Shown: one piece after another, positions 12,252 to 18,034 of the stretch
Layout of the letters: each line of letters starts with the position of its first letter
Position numbering within the stretch: the first letter of the stretch is position 1
Origin: a virus
Length of the DNA stretch: 22,213 bases
Virus record (IMG/VR): IMGVR_UViG_3300042924_004185
Location: 1-22,213 of that record
Strand: one strand, 5' to 3'
The notes under the pieces: generated by a model
Database searches by the model: none
The model's input: only the letters and a program-made list of their open reading frames with translations
What the model was told of the DNA's origin: nothing
Translations under genes and position numbers: made by a program

Positions 12252-12264
12252 AAGGGGGAGACGG

Positions 12265-14541
12265 ATGGATTACCAGGAGTTCCTCGCGGCCAAAGCGCTG
12301 CGAGTGGAAGCGGTCGGATTCGAGGCGGGGGCGTTCGCCGCTGACCTGTTCCCGTTCCAGCGCGACATCGTGTCGCTGGCGTGCAAGCTCGGACGGTTCT
12401 GCATCTGGGCTGATTGCGGGATGGGCAAGACGGCCATGCAACTCGAATGGGCGCGTCAGGTCTGCGAGCACACCGGGGGCCGCGTGCTCATCCTCGCCCC
12501 GCTGGCCGTGAGCCATCAGACCGTGCGGGAGGCGGAGAAGTTCGGCATTCACGGCGTGGCCTTCGCAGCGCGCCCCGGCGACACCGACGCCCGCATCGTA
12601 GTCACGAACTACCAGAAGCTTGACCACTTCGACCCGAAAGACTTCGTCGGCGTGGTGCTCGACGAGTCGTCGATCCTTAAGGCCGTGGACGGCAAGACGC
12701 GCTCGGCCATTCTCGCCGCGTTCTCGTGGACGCCCTACCGGCTGGCGTGCTCCGCGACCCCAGCCCCGAACGATTTCATGGAGCTGGGCAACCATGCCGA
12801 GTTCTTGGGCGTGATGACCCGCGAGGAAATGCTCGCCATGTTCTTTATCCACGACGGCGGGGACACGAGCCAGTGGCGCATCAAGGGCCACGCGCAGGGC
12901 AAGTTCTGGGAGTGGGTCTGCACGTGGGCGGTGACGATTCGGAAGCCGTCCGACCTCGGCTACGACGACGGCGCGTTCCTGCTGCCGACGCTTCAGATGC
13001 ACGAGCGGGTGGTCCACACGCCGCTGGACGCCATCACGGACGCCAATGGGCAGCACGGGCTGTTCGCTCATCAGGCGCTCACGTTGGGCGACCAGCGCGC
13101 CGTGCAGCGGTCGTCTCTGGACCTGCGCGTGGCCGAGGCTGTGGCGCTGGCGAATCAGCCGGGGCAGTGGATCGTCTGGTGCCATCTAAACGACGAATCG
13201 TCGGCGCTGGCGGCGCAGATTCAGGGCGCGGTGGAAGTCACGGGCGGCGACACCGACGAGCACAAAGAGGCGGCGATGCTCGGCTTCCAGCGCGGCGAGA
13301 TTCGCGTGCTGGTGAGCAAGGCGTCCATCTGCGGGTTCGGGATGAACTTCCAGAACTGCCATCAGGTCGTGTTCGTGGGCCTGTCGCATAGCTACGAATC
13401 GTTCTATCAGGCCATCCGGCGCGTGTGGCGGTTCGGGCAGGCGTCGGCCGTGGATGCCTACGTGGTCTACGACTGGGCCGAGGGGGCCGTGGTGGAGAAT
13501 CTGCGCCGCAAGGAGCGCGAATCCGGCGTGATGGCCGAGAGGATGGTGGAGATCATGCGGCAGACGACGATGGAGCAGTTGCAGCAGGTGCAGCGCACGG
13601 TGACGCCCTACATGGAGACGGTCACGAGCGGCGAGGGGTGGACAGCCTACCAGGGCGATTGCGTGGAGGGCGTGCGGCGGCTGGCCGACAACAGCGTGCA
13701 TTATTCGATCTTCTCGCCCCCGTTCGCCTCGCTCTACACCTACAGCAACAGCGACCGAGACATGGGCAACTGTAAGACCGGCGATGAGTTTGCCGCGCAC
13801 TTCGCGTTCCTTGTCAAGGAACTGCACCGCGTCCTCATGCCTGGCCGGCTGGTGTCCTTCCACTGCATGAACCTGCCACTGTCGAAGGCCCGCGACGGGG
13901 TGATCGGGATTCGGGACTTCCGGGGCGAGATGATCCGGCTGTTCGAGTCGGAAGGCTTCATCTTTCATTCCGAGGTCTGCATCTGGAAAGACCCCGTGAC
14001 CGCGATGCAGCGCACGAAGGCGCTCGGGCTGCTGCACAAGCAGATCGTGAAGGACTCGGCCATGAGCCGCCAGGGCGTGCCCGACTACCTCGTGACCATG
14101 CGGAAGCGCGGCGACAACCCGGAGCCGGTCGCCGGGAAGCTCGACGACTTTCGGGGCACGGATGGCCCGCGCATGACGGGCGACGCCACGCGGAACAGCA
14201 TCAACATCTGGCAGCGCTACGCTTCGCCGGTCTGGATGGATATCAACCCGTCCGACACGCTGCAATTCCGGAACGCCCGCGACAACGACGACGAGCGGCA
14301 CATCTGCCCGTTGCAGCTCGACGTGATTCGGCGCGGCGTGCAGCTCTGGAGCAACCCCGGCGATGTGGTGCTCTCGCCGTTCATGGGCATCGCGTCCGAG
14401 GGGCACGTCGCGCTGGAACTGGGGCGGGCGTTCATCGGGTTTGAATTGAAGCCGAGCTACTACGCCTGCGCGGTGGGCAACCTGAAGTCGGCGGAAGCGG
14501 CAGGGAAGGTGCCGACGTTGTTCGATGAGGTGACGGCGTGA
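12265..14541 (+). CDS. SNF2-like helicase fused to a beta-class DNA methyltransferase
   Basis: 758 residues, ATG 12265 after AAGGGGGAG. N-terminal half is an SF2/SNF2 motor: Q-like box 'FPFQRDIVSLA', Walker A 'ADCGMGKTA' (49-57, K55), DESS (133-136) in the DExx position, SAT (163-165), and C-terminal lobe with 'VLVSKASICGFGMNFQNCHQ' and motif VI 'QAIRRVWRFGQ' (382-392). After a helical link (~415-450) comes a methyltransferase in the beta order: 'YQGDCVEGVRRL', motif IV SPPF (484-487), then SAM motif I 'SPFMGIASEG' (704-713) and 'GFELKPSYY' (725-733). SPPF-type enzymes methylate exocyclic amines (N4-cytosine or N6-adenine). The motor may bring the methylase along DNA to modify the phage genome. 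Such fusions occur in phages; target site unknown. Confidence 0.88.
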   Translation: MDYQEFLAAKALRVEAVGFEAGAFAADLFPFQRDIVSLACKLGRFCIWADCGMGKTAMQLEWARQVCEHTGGRVLILAPLAVSHQTVREAEKFGIHGVAFAARPGDTDARIVVTNYQKLDHFDPKDFVGVVLDESSILKAVDGKTRSAILAAFSWTPYRLACSATPAPNDFMELGNHAEFLGVMTREEMLAMFFIHDGGDTSQWRIKGHAQGKFWEWVCTWAVTIRKPSDLGYDDGAFLLPTLQMHERVVHTPLDAITDANGQHGLFAHQALTLGDQRAVQRSSLDLRVAEAVALANQPGQWIVWCHLNDESSALAAQIQGAVEVTGGDTDEHKEAAMLGFQRGEIRVLVSKASICGFGMNFQNCHQVVFVGLSHSYESFYQAIRRVWRFGQASAVDAYVVYDWAEGAVVENLRRKERESGVMAERMVEIMRQTTMEQLQQVQRTVTPYMETVTSGEGWTAYQGDCVEGVRRLADNSVHYSIFSPPFASLYTYSNSDRDMGNCKTGDEFAAHFAFLVKELHRVLMPGRLVSFHCMNLPLSKARDGVIGIRDFRGEMIRLFESEGFIFHSEVCIWKDPVTAMQRTKALGLLHKQIVKDSAMSRQGVPDYLVTMRKRGDNPEPVAGKLDDFRGTDGPRMTGDATRNSINIWQRYASPVWMDINPSDTLQFRNARDNDDERHICPLQLDVIRRGVQLWSNPGDVVLSPFMGIASEGHVALELGRAFIGFELKPSYYACAVGNLKSAEAAGKVPTLFDEVTA

Positions 14542-14897
14542 CAGCGTTCGACGAGTTCTGGCAGCACTTCCCGCGCCGGGAAAAGAAGCAAGCCGCCCGT
14601 GACGCCTTTGCCTGGGCGATGAAGAAGCACAACGGGGACGGGCAGTTGCTCGCCCGCATCCTCGACACGATCTCGTGGCAGATCGTGATGCAGCCCGATC
14701 CGCGCTACTGGCAGATGGCCGACAAGTGGCTGCTCGGGATGCGCTGGGAAGATGAAAAGCCGCTCACGGCCGAGGAGCAGGCGCAGATGGCGCAGTTCCG
14801 GACGTGGCAGCAGGCGAACGCGCACGACGAGGCGGCGCGCACGGTCACGTTCGACATGTTCCAACGCTACGCGGCGGGGCAAAGGAGACGGGCATGA
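14538..14897 (+). CDS. Replication-protein C-terminal-like domain (RepO/DnaT-type)
   Basis: 119 residues, GTG in GTGA overlap with the helicase-methylase. Sequence 'FDEFWQHFPRREKKQAARDA' then a helix and 'PDPRYWQMADKWLLGMRWED' follows the pattern F-x-x-F-W-x-x-[YF]-P-R-[RK]-x-x-K-x-x-A...W-L-x-x-x-R-W-E-D that closes many phage replication initiator and helicase-loader proteins (O- or DnaT-like). Here it stands alone without the N-terminal winged helix. Possible role: loading the replicative helicase or binding single-stranded DNA at the fork. The assignment rests on pattern only; the partner helicase is not in the window. Confidence 0.65.
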   Translation: MTAFDEFWQHFPRREKKQAARDAFAWAMKKHNGDGQLLARILDTISWQIVMQPDPRYWQMADKWLLGMRWEDEKPLTAEEQAQMAQFRTWQQANAHDEAARTVTFDMFQRYAAGQRRRA

Positions 14898-15226
14898 TGA
14901 TTCTGGCGGTGCTCATCGGCGGGGTCGTCTGGCTGTCGTTCGTGGCGATGCTGCTCTACATGGGCTACGACATGTGGACGGTGAGCCAGCCTGACTTGGG
15001 CGACAGGATTACCGGTGCCATGCTCGTGGCATTCGGGCTGCTGGTGTTCGTTGGCCCTGTCGCGGCGTATCAGTCGAGCGTGGATGACCCTTACGCCAAT
15101 ACGCTCTGCGTGCGCGGCCATCAGGAGTGGCAGACCACATCCACGCCCGTGCTCGTCGGCAAGGTCATCGTGCCCACGACGTCTACGCACAAGGTGTGGA
15201 TGTGCGAGCAGTGGGAAGCGCGCTAA
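14894..15226 (+). CDS. Two-span membrane protein
   Basis: 110 residues, ATG 14894 with AAAGGAGACGGGC before it; ATGA overlap. First hydrophobic segment 'MMILAVLIGGVVWLSFVAML' at the extreme N-terminus, second 'AMLVAFGLLVFVGPVAAY' around 42-60, separated by a short polar loop; the C-terminal ~45 residues are soluble with two Cys (LCVRG, MCEQW) and 'VIVPTTSTHKVW'. Inner-membrane protein with the tail on one side. Function unknown. Alternative GTG start at 14804 would lie inside the previous gene. Confidence 0.65.
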   Translation: MMILAVLIGGVVWLSFVAMLLYMGYDMWTVSQPDLGDRITGAMLVAFGLLVFVGPVAAYQSSVDDPYANTLCVRGHQEWQTTSTPVLVGKVIVPTTSTHKVWMCEQWEAR

Positions 15227-15492
15227 TGCCCTTCCGTCAAGCCACCGGCCGCGAGACGTGCAACGACTGCCGCAGAAAGCTCGACCTGGGCGCGCCCGTC
15301 TACGTCGGGGACATCACGGGGATGAAGTGGTGCGAGCCCTGCGCGGCCGAGATGGGGCGCACGGTGGACGGCCCGGTGCCGCGTGTGACGGCCCTCGGGG
15401 GCATGGCGGGGATTCGGGAGGGGCTAGAGGCGCTGGCGCGGAAGTATCGGTTCACGCCGCCGCCGTCGTGGCACGAGAGGGGGGAGGAGTAG
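15226..15492 (+). CDS. 88-residue Cys4 zinc-ribbon protein
   Basis: ATG 15226 in TAATG overlap. 'ETCNDCRRKLDLGAPVYVGD' and 'MKWCEPCAAEMG' give two CxxC pairs 21 residues apart with a beta hairpin between, the look of a zinc ribbon. Its C-terminus has a short helix and 'FTPPPSWHERGEE'. Cytoplasmic. Probably binds nucleic acid or partner protein; no family name. The next ATG follows the stop directly. Confidence 0.68.
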   Translation: MPFRQATGRETCNDCRRKLDLGAPVYVGDITGMKWCEPCAAEMGRTVDGPVPRVTALGGMAGIREGLEALARKYRFTPPPSWHERGEE

Positions 15493-15855
15493 ATGGGGGG
15501 TCTGCGGGTGAAGTCACACCGCATCAAGTGCAAGCGGCCCGAGTGCGGCAAGATGTTCGAGGCGTGGCGGAAGACGCAGCGCTTCTGCTGCAATTCCTGT
15601 AGCGTGAAGGGGCGCGGCCCGGAGTGGTTCAAGGCGAACCAGGCCAAGATCACCGCCATCCGCAAGGCCAACGGCTACAGCCGCTTCATCAAGCGCATGC
15701 GGGCGGTGGGGCTGACGGACGCGCAGATCATGGCCGTGCGGAAGGAAGTGCTGACGGCTCGCGCCAACGCGCACACGGCCGGCAAGCGTCTGGGCTGGCG
15801 CGAGGCGCTGCGCGAAGCGCCGGAGATTAGCTGGCGGAAACGGCGGGCGGCATGA
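15493..15855 (+). CDS. 120-residue basic zinc-binding protein
   Basis: ATG 15493 right after the TAG, ribosome site GGGGAGGAG upstream. N-terminus 'IKCKRPECGKMFEAWRKTQR' followed by FCCNSC: a C-x4-C-G-x-x-F...Q-R-F-C-x-x-x-C zinc knuckle typical of phage and HNH-associated zinc fingers. Residues ~40-115 are basic helices (KITAIRKANGYSRFIKRMRA, LTDAQIMAVRKEVLTARANA). Looks like a DNA-binding protein. ATGA overlap with the next gene. No HNH nuclease residues seen. Confidence 0.7.
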   Translation: MGGLRVKSHRIKCKRPECGKMFEAWRKTQRFCCNSCSVKGRGPEWFKANQAKITAIRKANGYSRFIKRMRAVGLTDAQIMAVRKEVLTARANAHTAGKRLGWREALREAPEISWRKRRAA

Positions 15856-16031
15856 GCGACCGTCAAACATACGATGAACGGCGCGCCACGCTCGTGCCCT
15901 GCGCGTGCGGGCGTCTCGTGAGCAACCCGGCGGCATGTGTGTCGGCGGGGGCATGTCTGCTGGCGTGGCGGGAGACGCAGATCGCGGGGATTGCCGAGAG
16001 GCAGCGGGCGAGACGAGAGGGGGACGCGTGA
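15852..16031 (+). CDS. 59-residue Cys-containing protein
   Basis: ATG 15852 (ATGA), TGA at 16029-16031 overlapping the next GTG. 'TLVPCACGRLVSNPAACVSA' then 'GACLLAWRETQIA' and a basic end. Four Cys (CxC, C, C) could hold a zinc or be free. Small helical C-terminus. No function known. The overlaps on both sides support a real coupled gene. Confidence 0.6.
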   Translation: MSDRQTYDERRATLVPCACGRLVSNPAACVSAGACLLAWRETQIAGIAERQRARREGDA

Positions 16032-16357
16032 CTAAGAAACCAAAGGTGGCGGTGAATCAGCCCCGTGATGAATACCCGGTGAGCTTCGAGACGTTCAAAG
16101 CGCCGAGTTTTTACGCGCTGCACGCAATGAAGCAGGACGAACCATCGTGCTTTAACAGCGTTGTAAACGTGAGGAGATACCGAATCACTATCGAGCGCAT
16201 TGAGGAGCCTGATGAGATCATCAGAGAGCGCGTCCAAAAGCTGTGGGATCACGGAGACAACCATCACCATTGGAATGCGCTGAGGGCTGCGGGCAAGCAC
16301 GTCGGGTTGGATCTTGATATCAAAACGTTTGGGAGCAAGCGTGACGACCGACGATGA
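16028..16357 (+). CDS. 109-residue hypothetical protein with atypical base composition
   Basis: GTG 16028 in GTGA overlap; the frame is open further up to 15905 but the overlap decides the start. The sequence begins MTKKPKVAVNQPRDEYPVSF and includes 'VVNVRRYRITIERIEEPDEI' and 'KLWDHGDNHHHWNALRAAGK'. The mixed strand-helix pattern with charged residues looks like a compact domain of unknown family. The DNA is visibly more A+T rich than the genes on either side, which suggests later acquisition. The DH-x-x-x-HHHW cluster could bind metal, but there is no known motif. Confidence 0.62.
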   Translation: MTKKPKVAVNQPRDEYPVSFETFKAPSFYALHAMKQDEPSCFNSVVNVRRYRITIERIEEPDEIIRERVQKLWDHGDNHHHWNALRAAGKHVGLDLDIKTFGSKRDDRR

Positions 16358-16692
16358 TCAAGCGCCCCTCCACCGGCAACCGCTACCACGCCGTGGTCTG
16401 CGCCCTCTGCCGCGCCCACGGATGGCCGGAGCCTCTGGCTGAACAGCGGCTGATACCGGGCCGGCGCTTCTCATGTGATCTGGTGTGGCCTGATGCGCGC
16501 TTGGTTGTAGAGGTCCAGGGGGGTGTCTGGCTGCGTCGTGGCGGGCACACTGGGGGCAAGGCGCAGATCGACGACATGGAAAAGCTGAACCTAGTGCAGC
16601 TCGCGGGCTATCGCGTGCTCCAGGTGACGCCGCAGCAGGTGACGGATGGGACGCTGCGCGATCTGTTGTCGCGGGCGTTCCGGGCAGCGTAA
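16354..16692 (+). CDS. PD-(D/E)XK-type endonuclease-like protein (DUF559/Vsr-like)
   Basis: 112 residues, ATG in ATGA overlap. The core is 'RRFSCDLVWPDARLVVEVQGG' with D42 and E53-V-Q55, followed by 'GGHTGGKAQIDDMEKLNLVQ' and 'LAGYRVLQVTPQQV'. This is the order of the small restriction-like fold in DUF559/Vsr nucleases: strand with D, strand E-x-[QKD]-G-G, H-x-x-x-x..D-x-x-K helix, then G-[WY]-x-V-[LI]-x-[FV]. E-x-Q in place of E-x-K is normal in this group. The role may be nicking or structure-specific cleavage. It contains a lone CALC in the N-terminal helix. Two bases separate nothing; it ends before the next ribosome site. Confidence 0.7.
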   Translation: MIKRPSTGNRYHAVVCALCRAHGWPEPLAEQRLIPGRRFSCDLVWPDARLVVEVQGGVWLRRGGHTGGKAQIDDMEKLNLVQLAGYRVLQVTPQQVTDGTLRDLLSRAFRAA

Positions 16693-16702
16693 GGGGGAGA
16701 CG

Positions 16703-16876
16703 ATGACGAGAGACCCTCACGACAAGCCGGTCAATTCGATCATGCTCGCGCTGGCGATGCTGCTGGTGGCGGGCTACGTGGCGTGGCGCTTCTGCACCTG
16801 CTGCATCGACAGTTGGGCGGACTTCCGCGCCGGGCGCATCCCGCCGTGGATTCGGGAGATGTGGAGGACGCGATGA
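16703..16876 (+). CDS. 57-residue single-span membrane protein
   Basis: ATG 16703 after AAGGGGGAG (16691-16699), the same box as at 12252. 'NSIMLALAMLLVAGYVAWRF' is one membrane helix flanked by a polar N-terminus and a CTCC motif, with a basic/aromatic C-terminus 'RAGRIPPWIREMWRTR'. The positive C-terminus suggests it stays in the cytoplasm. Unknown role. Overlaps the DUF1353 gene by ATGA. Confidence 0.6.
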   Translation: MTRDPHDKPVNSIMLALAMLLVAGYVAWRFCTCCIDSWADFRAGRIPPWIREMWRTR

Positions 16877-17274
16877 CCGGTTTCCTCGGCCCGCTCGACC
16901 TGCGCCAGATCGGCCCGCGCCGCTGGATGACGCTCGATGACCTGGTGTTCCGCTCGTCGCGCTACGCCGGGTATTTCGTGGTCCCACGTGGATTCCAGAC
17001 GGACCTGGCGTCCATCCCGCCGGCGCTGTGGGGGCCGCTGCTGCCGCCCGTGGGCGCGCATGACCGCGCCGCCGTGCTGCACGATGCCGCCTACGCCCAC
17101 GCCCTGCGGACGCACCGAGGGGCGCGGATTCACTGCGCGAAACATGTGGCCGATGACCTGTTCTCGGAAGCGTTGCGCGCCGATGGCGTGCCCGGCTGGC
17201 GGCGCGTGCTCATGGTCGCGGCGGTGCGGCGGTTCGGGCGGCTGGACGCGCATCCGCTCCAGCCGCACGGGTGA
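16873..17274 (+). CDS. DUF1353 family protein
   Basis: 133 residues, ATG 16873 in ATGA overlap. 'YFVVPRGFQTDLASIPPALW' followed by 'GPLLPPVGAHDRAAVLHDAA' and Y is the signature of DUF1353 (F-x-T-D-x-A-S-[IV]-P ... A-A-[VIL]-L-H-D-x-[LA]-Y). The family is common in phages and prophages, often near tail, lysis or regulatory genes; the function is not established, though the HD pair suggests a metal-dependent site. Stop TGA abuts the stop of the facing leftward gene. No membrane or signal part. Confidence 0.8.
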   Translation: MTGFLGPLDLRQIGPRRWMTLDDLVFRSSRYAGYFVVPRGFQTDLASIPPALWGPLLPPVGAHDRAAVLHDAAYAHALRTHRGARIHCAKHVADDLFSEALRADGVPGWRRVLMVAAVRRFGRLDAHPLQPHG

Positions 17275-17505
17275 TCAGCGGTGATAGCGGGCGAGGACAG
17301 CCTTGCGCGCCGCCTCAGAGCGTTCCTCGGGGGTGCGGCGGGCATTGACGGCCTTGGCGCCGGCAGCACGTCCTGCGAGCGTCTGGAGGGCGAGACACAG
17401 GAGGGCCGCGGCCCCGTCCGAGGTGGACAGGGCGCGGTCGCGGGCGTAGGTGCGGATGGCGTCGCGAGTCTCGGGGGAGAGCCCGCGGATGAGGATTTGC
17501 GGCAT
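17275..17505 (-). CDS. FitA-like ribbon-helix-helix DNA-binding protein
   Basis: 76 residues on the minus strand. N-terminal 'MPQILIRGLSPETRDAIRTY' is a near-perfect FitA/Arc-type ribbon (MPQILIR-x-L) then helix one, with 'DRALSTSDGAAALL' as turn and helix two. The basic C-terminal 'RRTPEERSEAARKAVLARYH' helix matches the extra tail seen in phage and TA versions. RHH dimers bind paired operator half-sites and usually repress their own promoter; a dyad overlaps the promoter of this unit. FitA normally pairs with a downstream PIN toxin (FitB); none follows here. The upstream gene in the same unit encodes 65 residues. Likely transcriptional repressor or orphan antitoxin. Confidence 0.78.
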   Translation of the reverse strand: MPQILIRGLSPETRDAIRTYARDRALSTSDGAAALLCLALQTLAGRAAGAKAVNARRTPEERSEAARKAVLARYHR

Positions 17506-17526
17506 CTACTGGCCTGCCATGCGGCG

Positions 17527-17724
17527 TTATCCGATCAGAGCGCGAAACGCGGCCGACTGCTCGGGCGTCCAGCCTTGGCATTCGATCGAGTGCTGGATGT
17601 CGTCGCGCCACACCTGCATGACGTCGATGCCGGGATTGCGGCGGGCGTCTGCCTTCGTCGGGCGCGTGCGGCGGAAGTCGGCGGCAATGAGGATCATGTA
17701 GGCGGTGGTGGTGGTGGTCGTCAT
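17527..17724 (-). CDS. 65-residue protein, first gene of the leftward unit
   Basis: ATG at 17724 (minus), 21 bases before the ribbon-helix-helix gene. It begins MTTTTTTAYMILIAADFRRT then 'DARRNPGIDVMQVWRDDIQH' and ends 'ECQGWTPEQSAAFRALIG'. Seems a small helical protein with a short hydrophobic start; 'TPEQSAAFRAL' is helix N-cap like. I do not recognise it. By place it could be a toxin, an anti-repressor or an accessory peptide, but nothing in its sequence proves any of these. The longer frame upstream (to 18231) runs across the promoter and is not coding. Confidence 0.62.
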   Translation of the reverse strand: MTTTTTTAYMILIAADFRRTRPTKADARRNPGIDVMQVWRDDIQHSIECQGWTPEQSAAFRALIG

Positions 17725-17788
17725 GATGGTCTCGGCTCTCTGCCCTCTCGGGCTGGCGTCGCGGTCGTCAGTGACCGTCGATAAAGAG

Positions 17789-17817
17789 AGTCTATCTACG
17801 CGCTGAGCGCGTGTCAA
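17789..17817 (-). promoter_or_regulatory. Near-consensus sigma70 promoter for the leftward unit
   Basis: Read on the minus strand: -35 TTGACA (17817-17812, exact consensus), 17-base spacer (ideal), -10 TAGACT (17794-17789). Transcription would start around 17782, about 57 bases before the 65-residue gene. It is the strongest-looking promoter in the window. Confidence 0.8.
17798..17812. promoter_or_regulatory. Perfect dyad ACGCGC-TGA-GCGCGT in the promoter spacer (operator candidate)
   Basis: Arms 17798-17803 and 17807-17812 are exact reverse complements, separated by 3 bases. The dyad fills the spacer and touches the -35 box, the best place for a repressor. Half-site spacing fits a ribbon-helix-helix dimer pair, and such a protein is encoded in the same unit. 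Confidence 0.65.
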
Positions 17818-17862
17818 TAGGAATCGACCGGCCGCGCAAGAAAAAGTGCAGGAGCGTGCAGC

Positions 17863-18033
17863 ATGAAAAACAGGAGAGACGCGGCCCGCCGTCTCCGCTA
17901 CCAGCGGGGCCTCTGCGTCCACTGCCCCGGTAAACGCCACGGCGACTCTAGTAGGTGCCTCGCCTGCTGCGCGAAAGCGGCGGCATATCAGCGGCGCACT
18001 TACGTCAGAAAAAGACCACCGAAGGGGGCTTGA
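17863..18033 (+). CDS. 56-residue basic Cys4 protein
   Basis: ATG 17863 with CAGGAG at 17849-17854, ideal spacing; TGA at 18031-18033. 'RRLRYQRGLCVHCPGKRHGD' followed by SSRCLACC gives C-x-x-C and C-x-x-C(C), flanked by strongly basic helices (MKNRRDAARR, YQRRTYVRKRPP). This matches a small zinc ribbon, basic type, common in phages and probably nucleic-acid binding. It is the first rightward gene after the leftward cassette. No promoter of its own was found. Confidence 0.72.
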   Translation: MKNRRDAARRLRYQRGLCVHCPGKRHGDSSRCLACCAKAAAYQRRTYVRKRPPKGA

Positions 18034-18034
18034 C

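Larger units (their letters stand above)
11646..12264. other. 619-base non-coding control region between two operons
   Basis: No convincing gene is present here. An open frame at 11686-12117 crosses the terminator-like hairpin and promoter, has no family signature and runs through GACC and Gly/Pro/Arg-rich text, so I read it as non-coding. The segment holds, in order, a hairpin with T run, a sigma70-like promoter, a tandem GACCGA tract (about 12064-12085), two perfect short hairpins, a poly-purine G-run tract and a hairpin just before the ribosome site of the 12265 gene. It seems to be the stop of one operon and the long leader of the next. Confidence 0.6.

Noticed and set aside
12031-13185. 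384-residue open frame on the minus strand
   Set aside because: It lies antisense to the helicase motor domain and is rich in His/Arg/Leu/Pro, typical of a shadow frame in G+C-rich DNA; the plus strand has clear motifs.
13186-14406. 406-residue open frame on the minus strand
   Set aside because: Antisense to the methyltransferase with SPPF and SAM motifs; composition is that of a shadow (His, Arg, Val, Leu) with no motif of its own.
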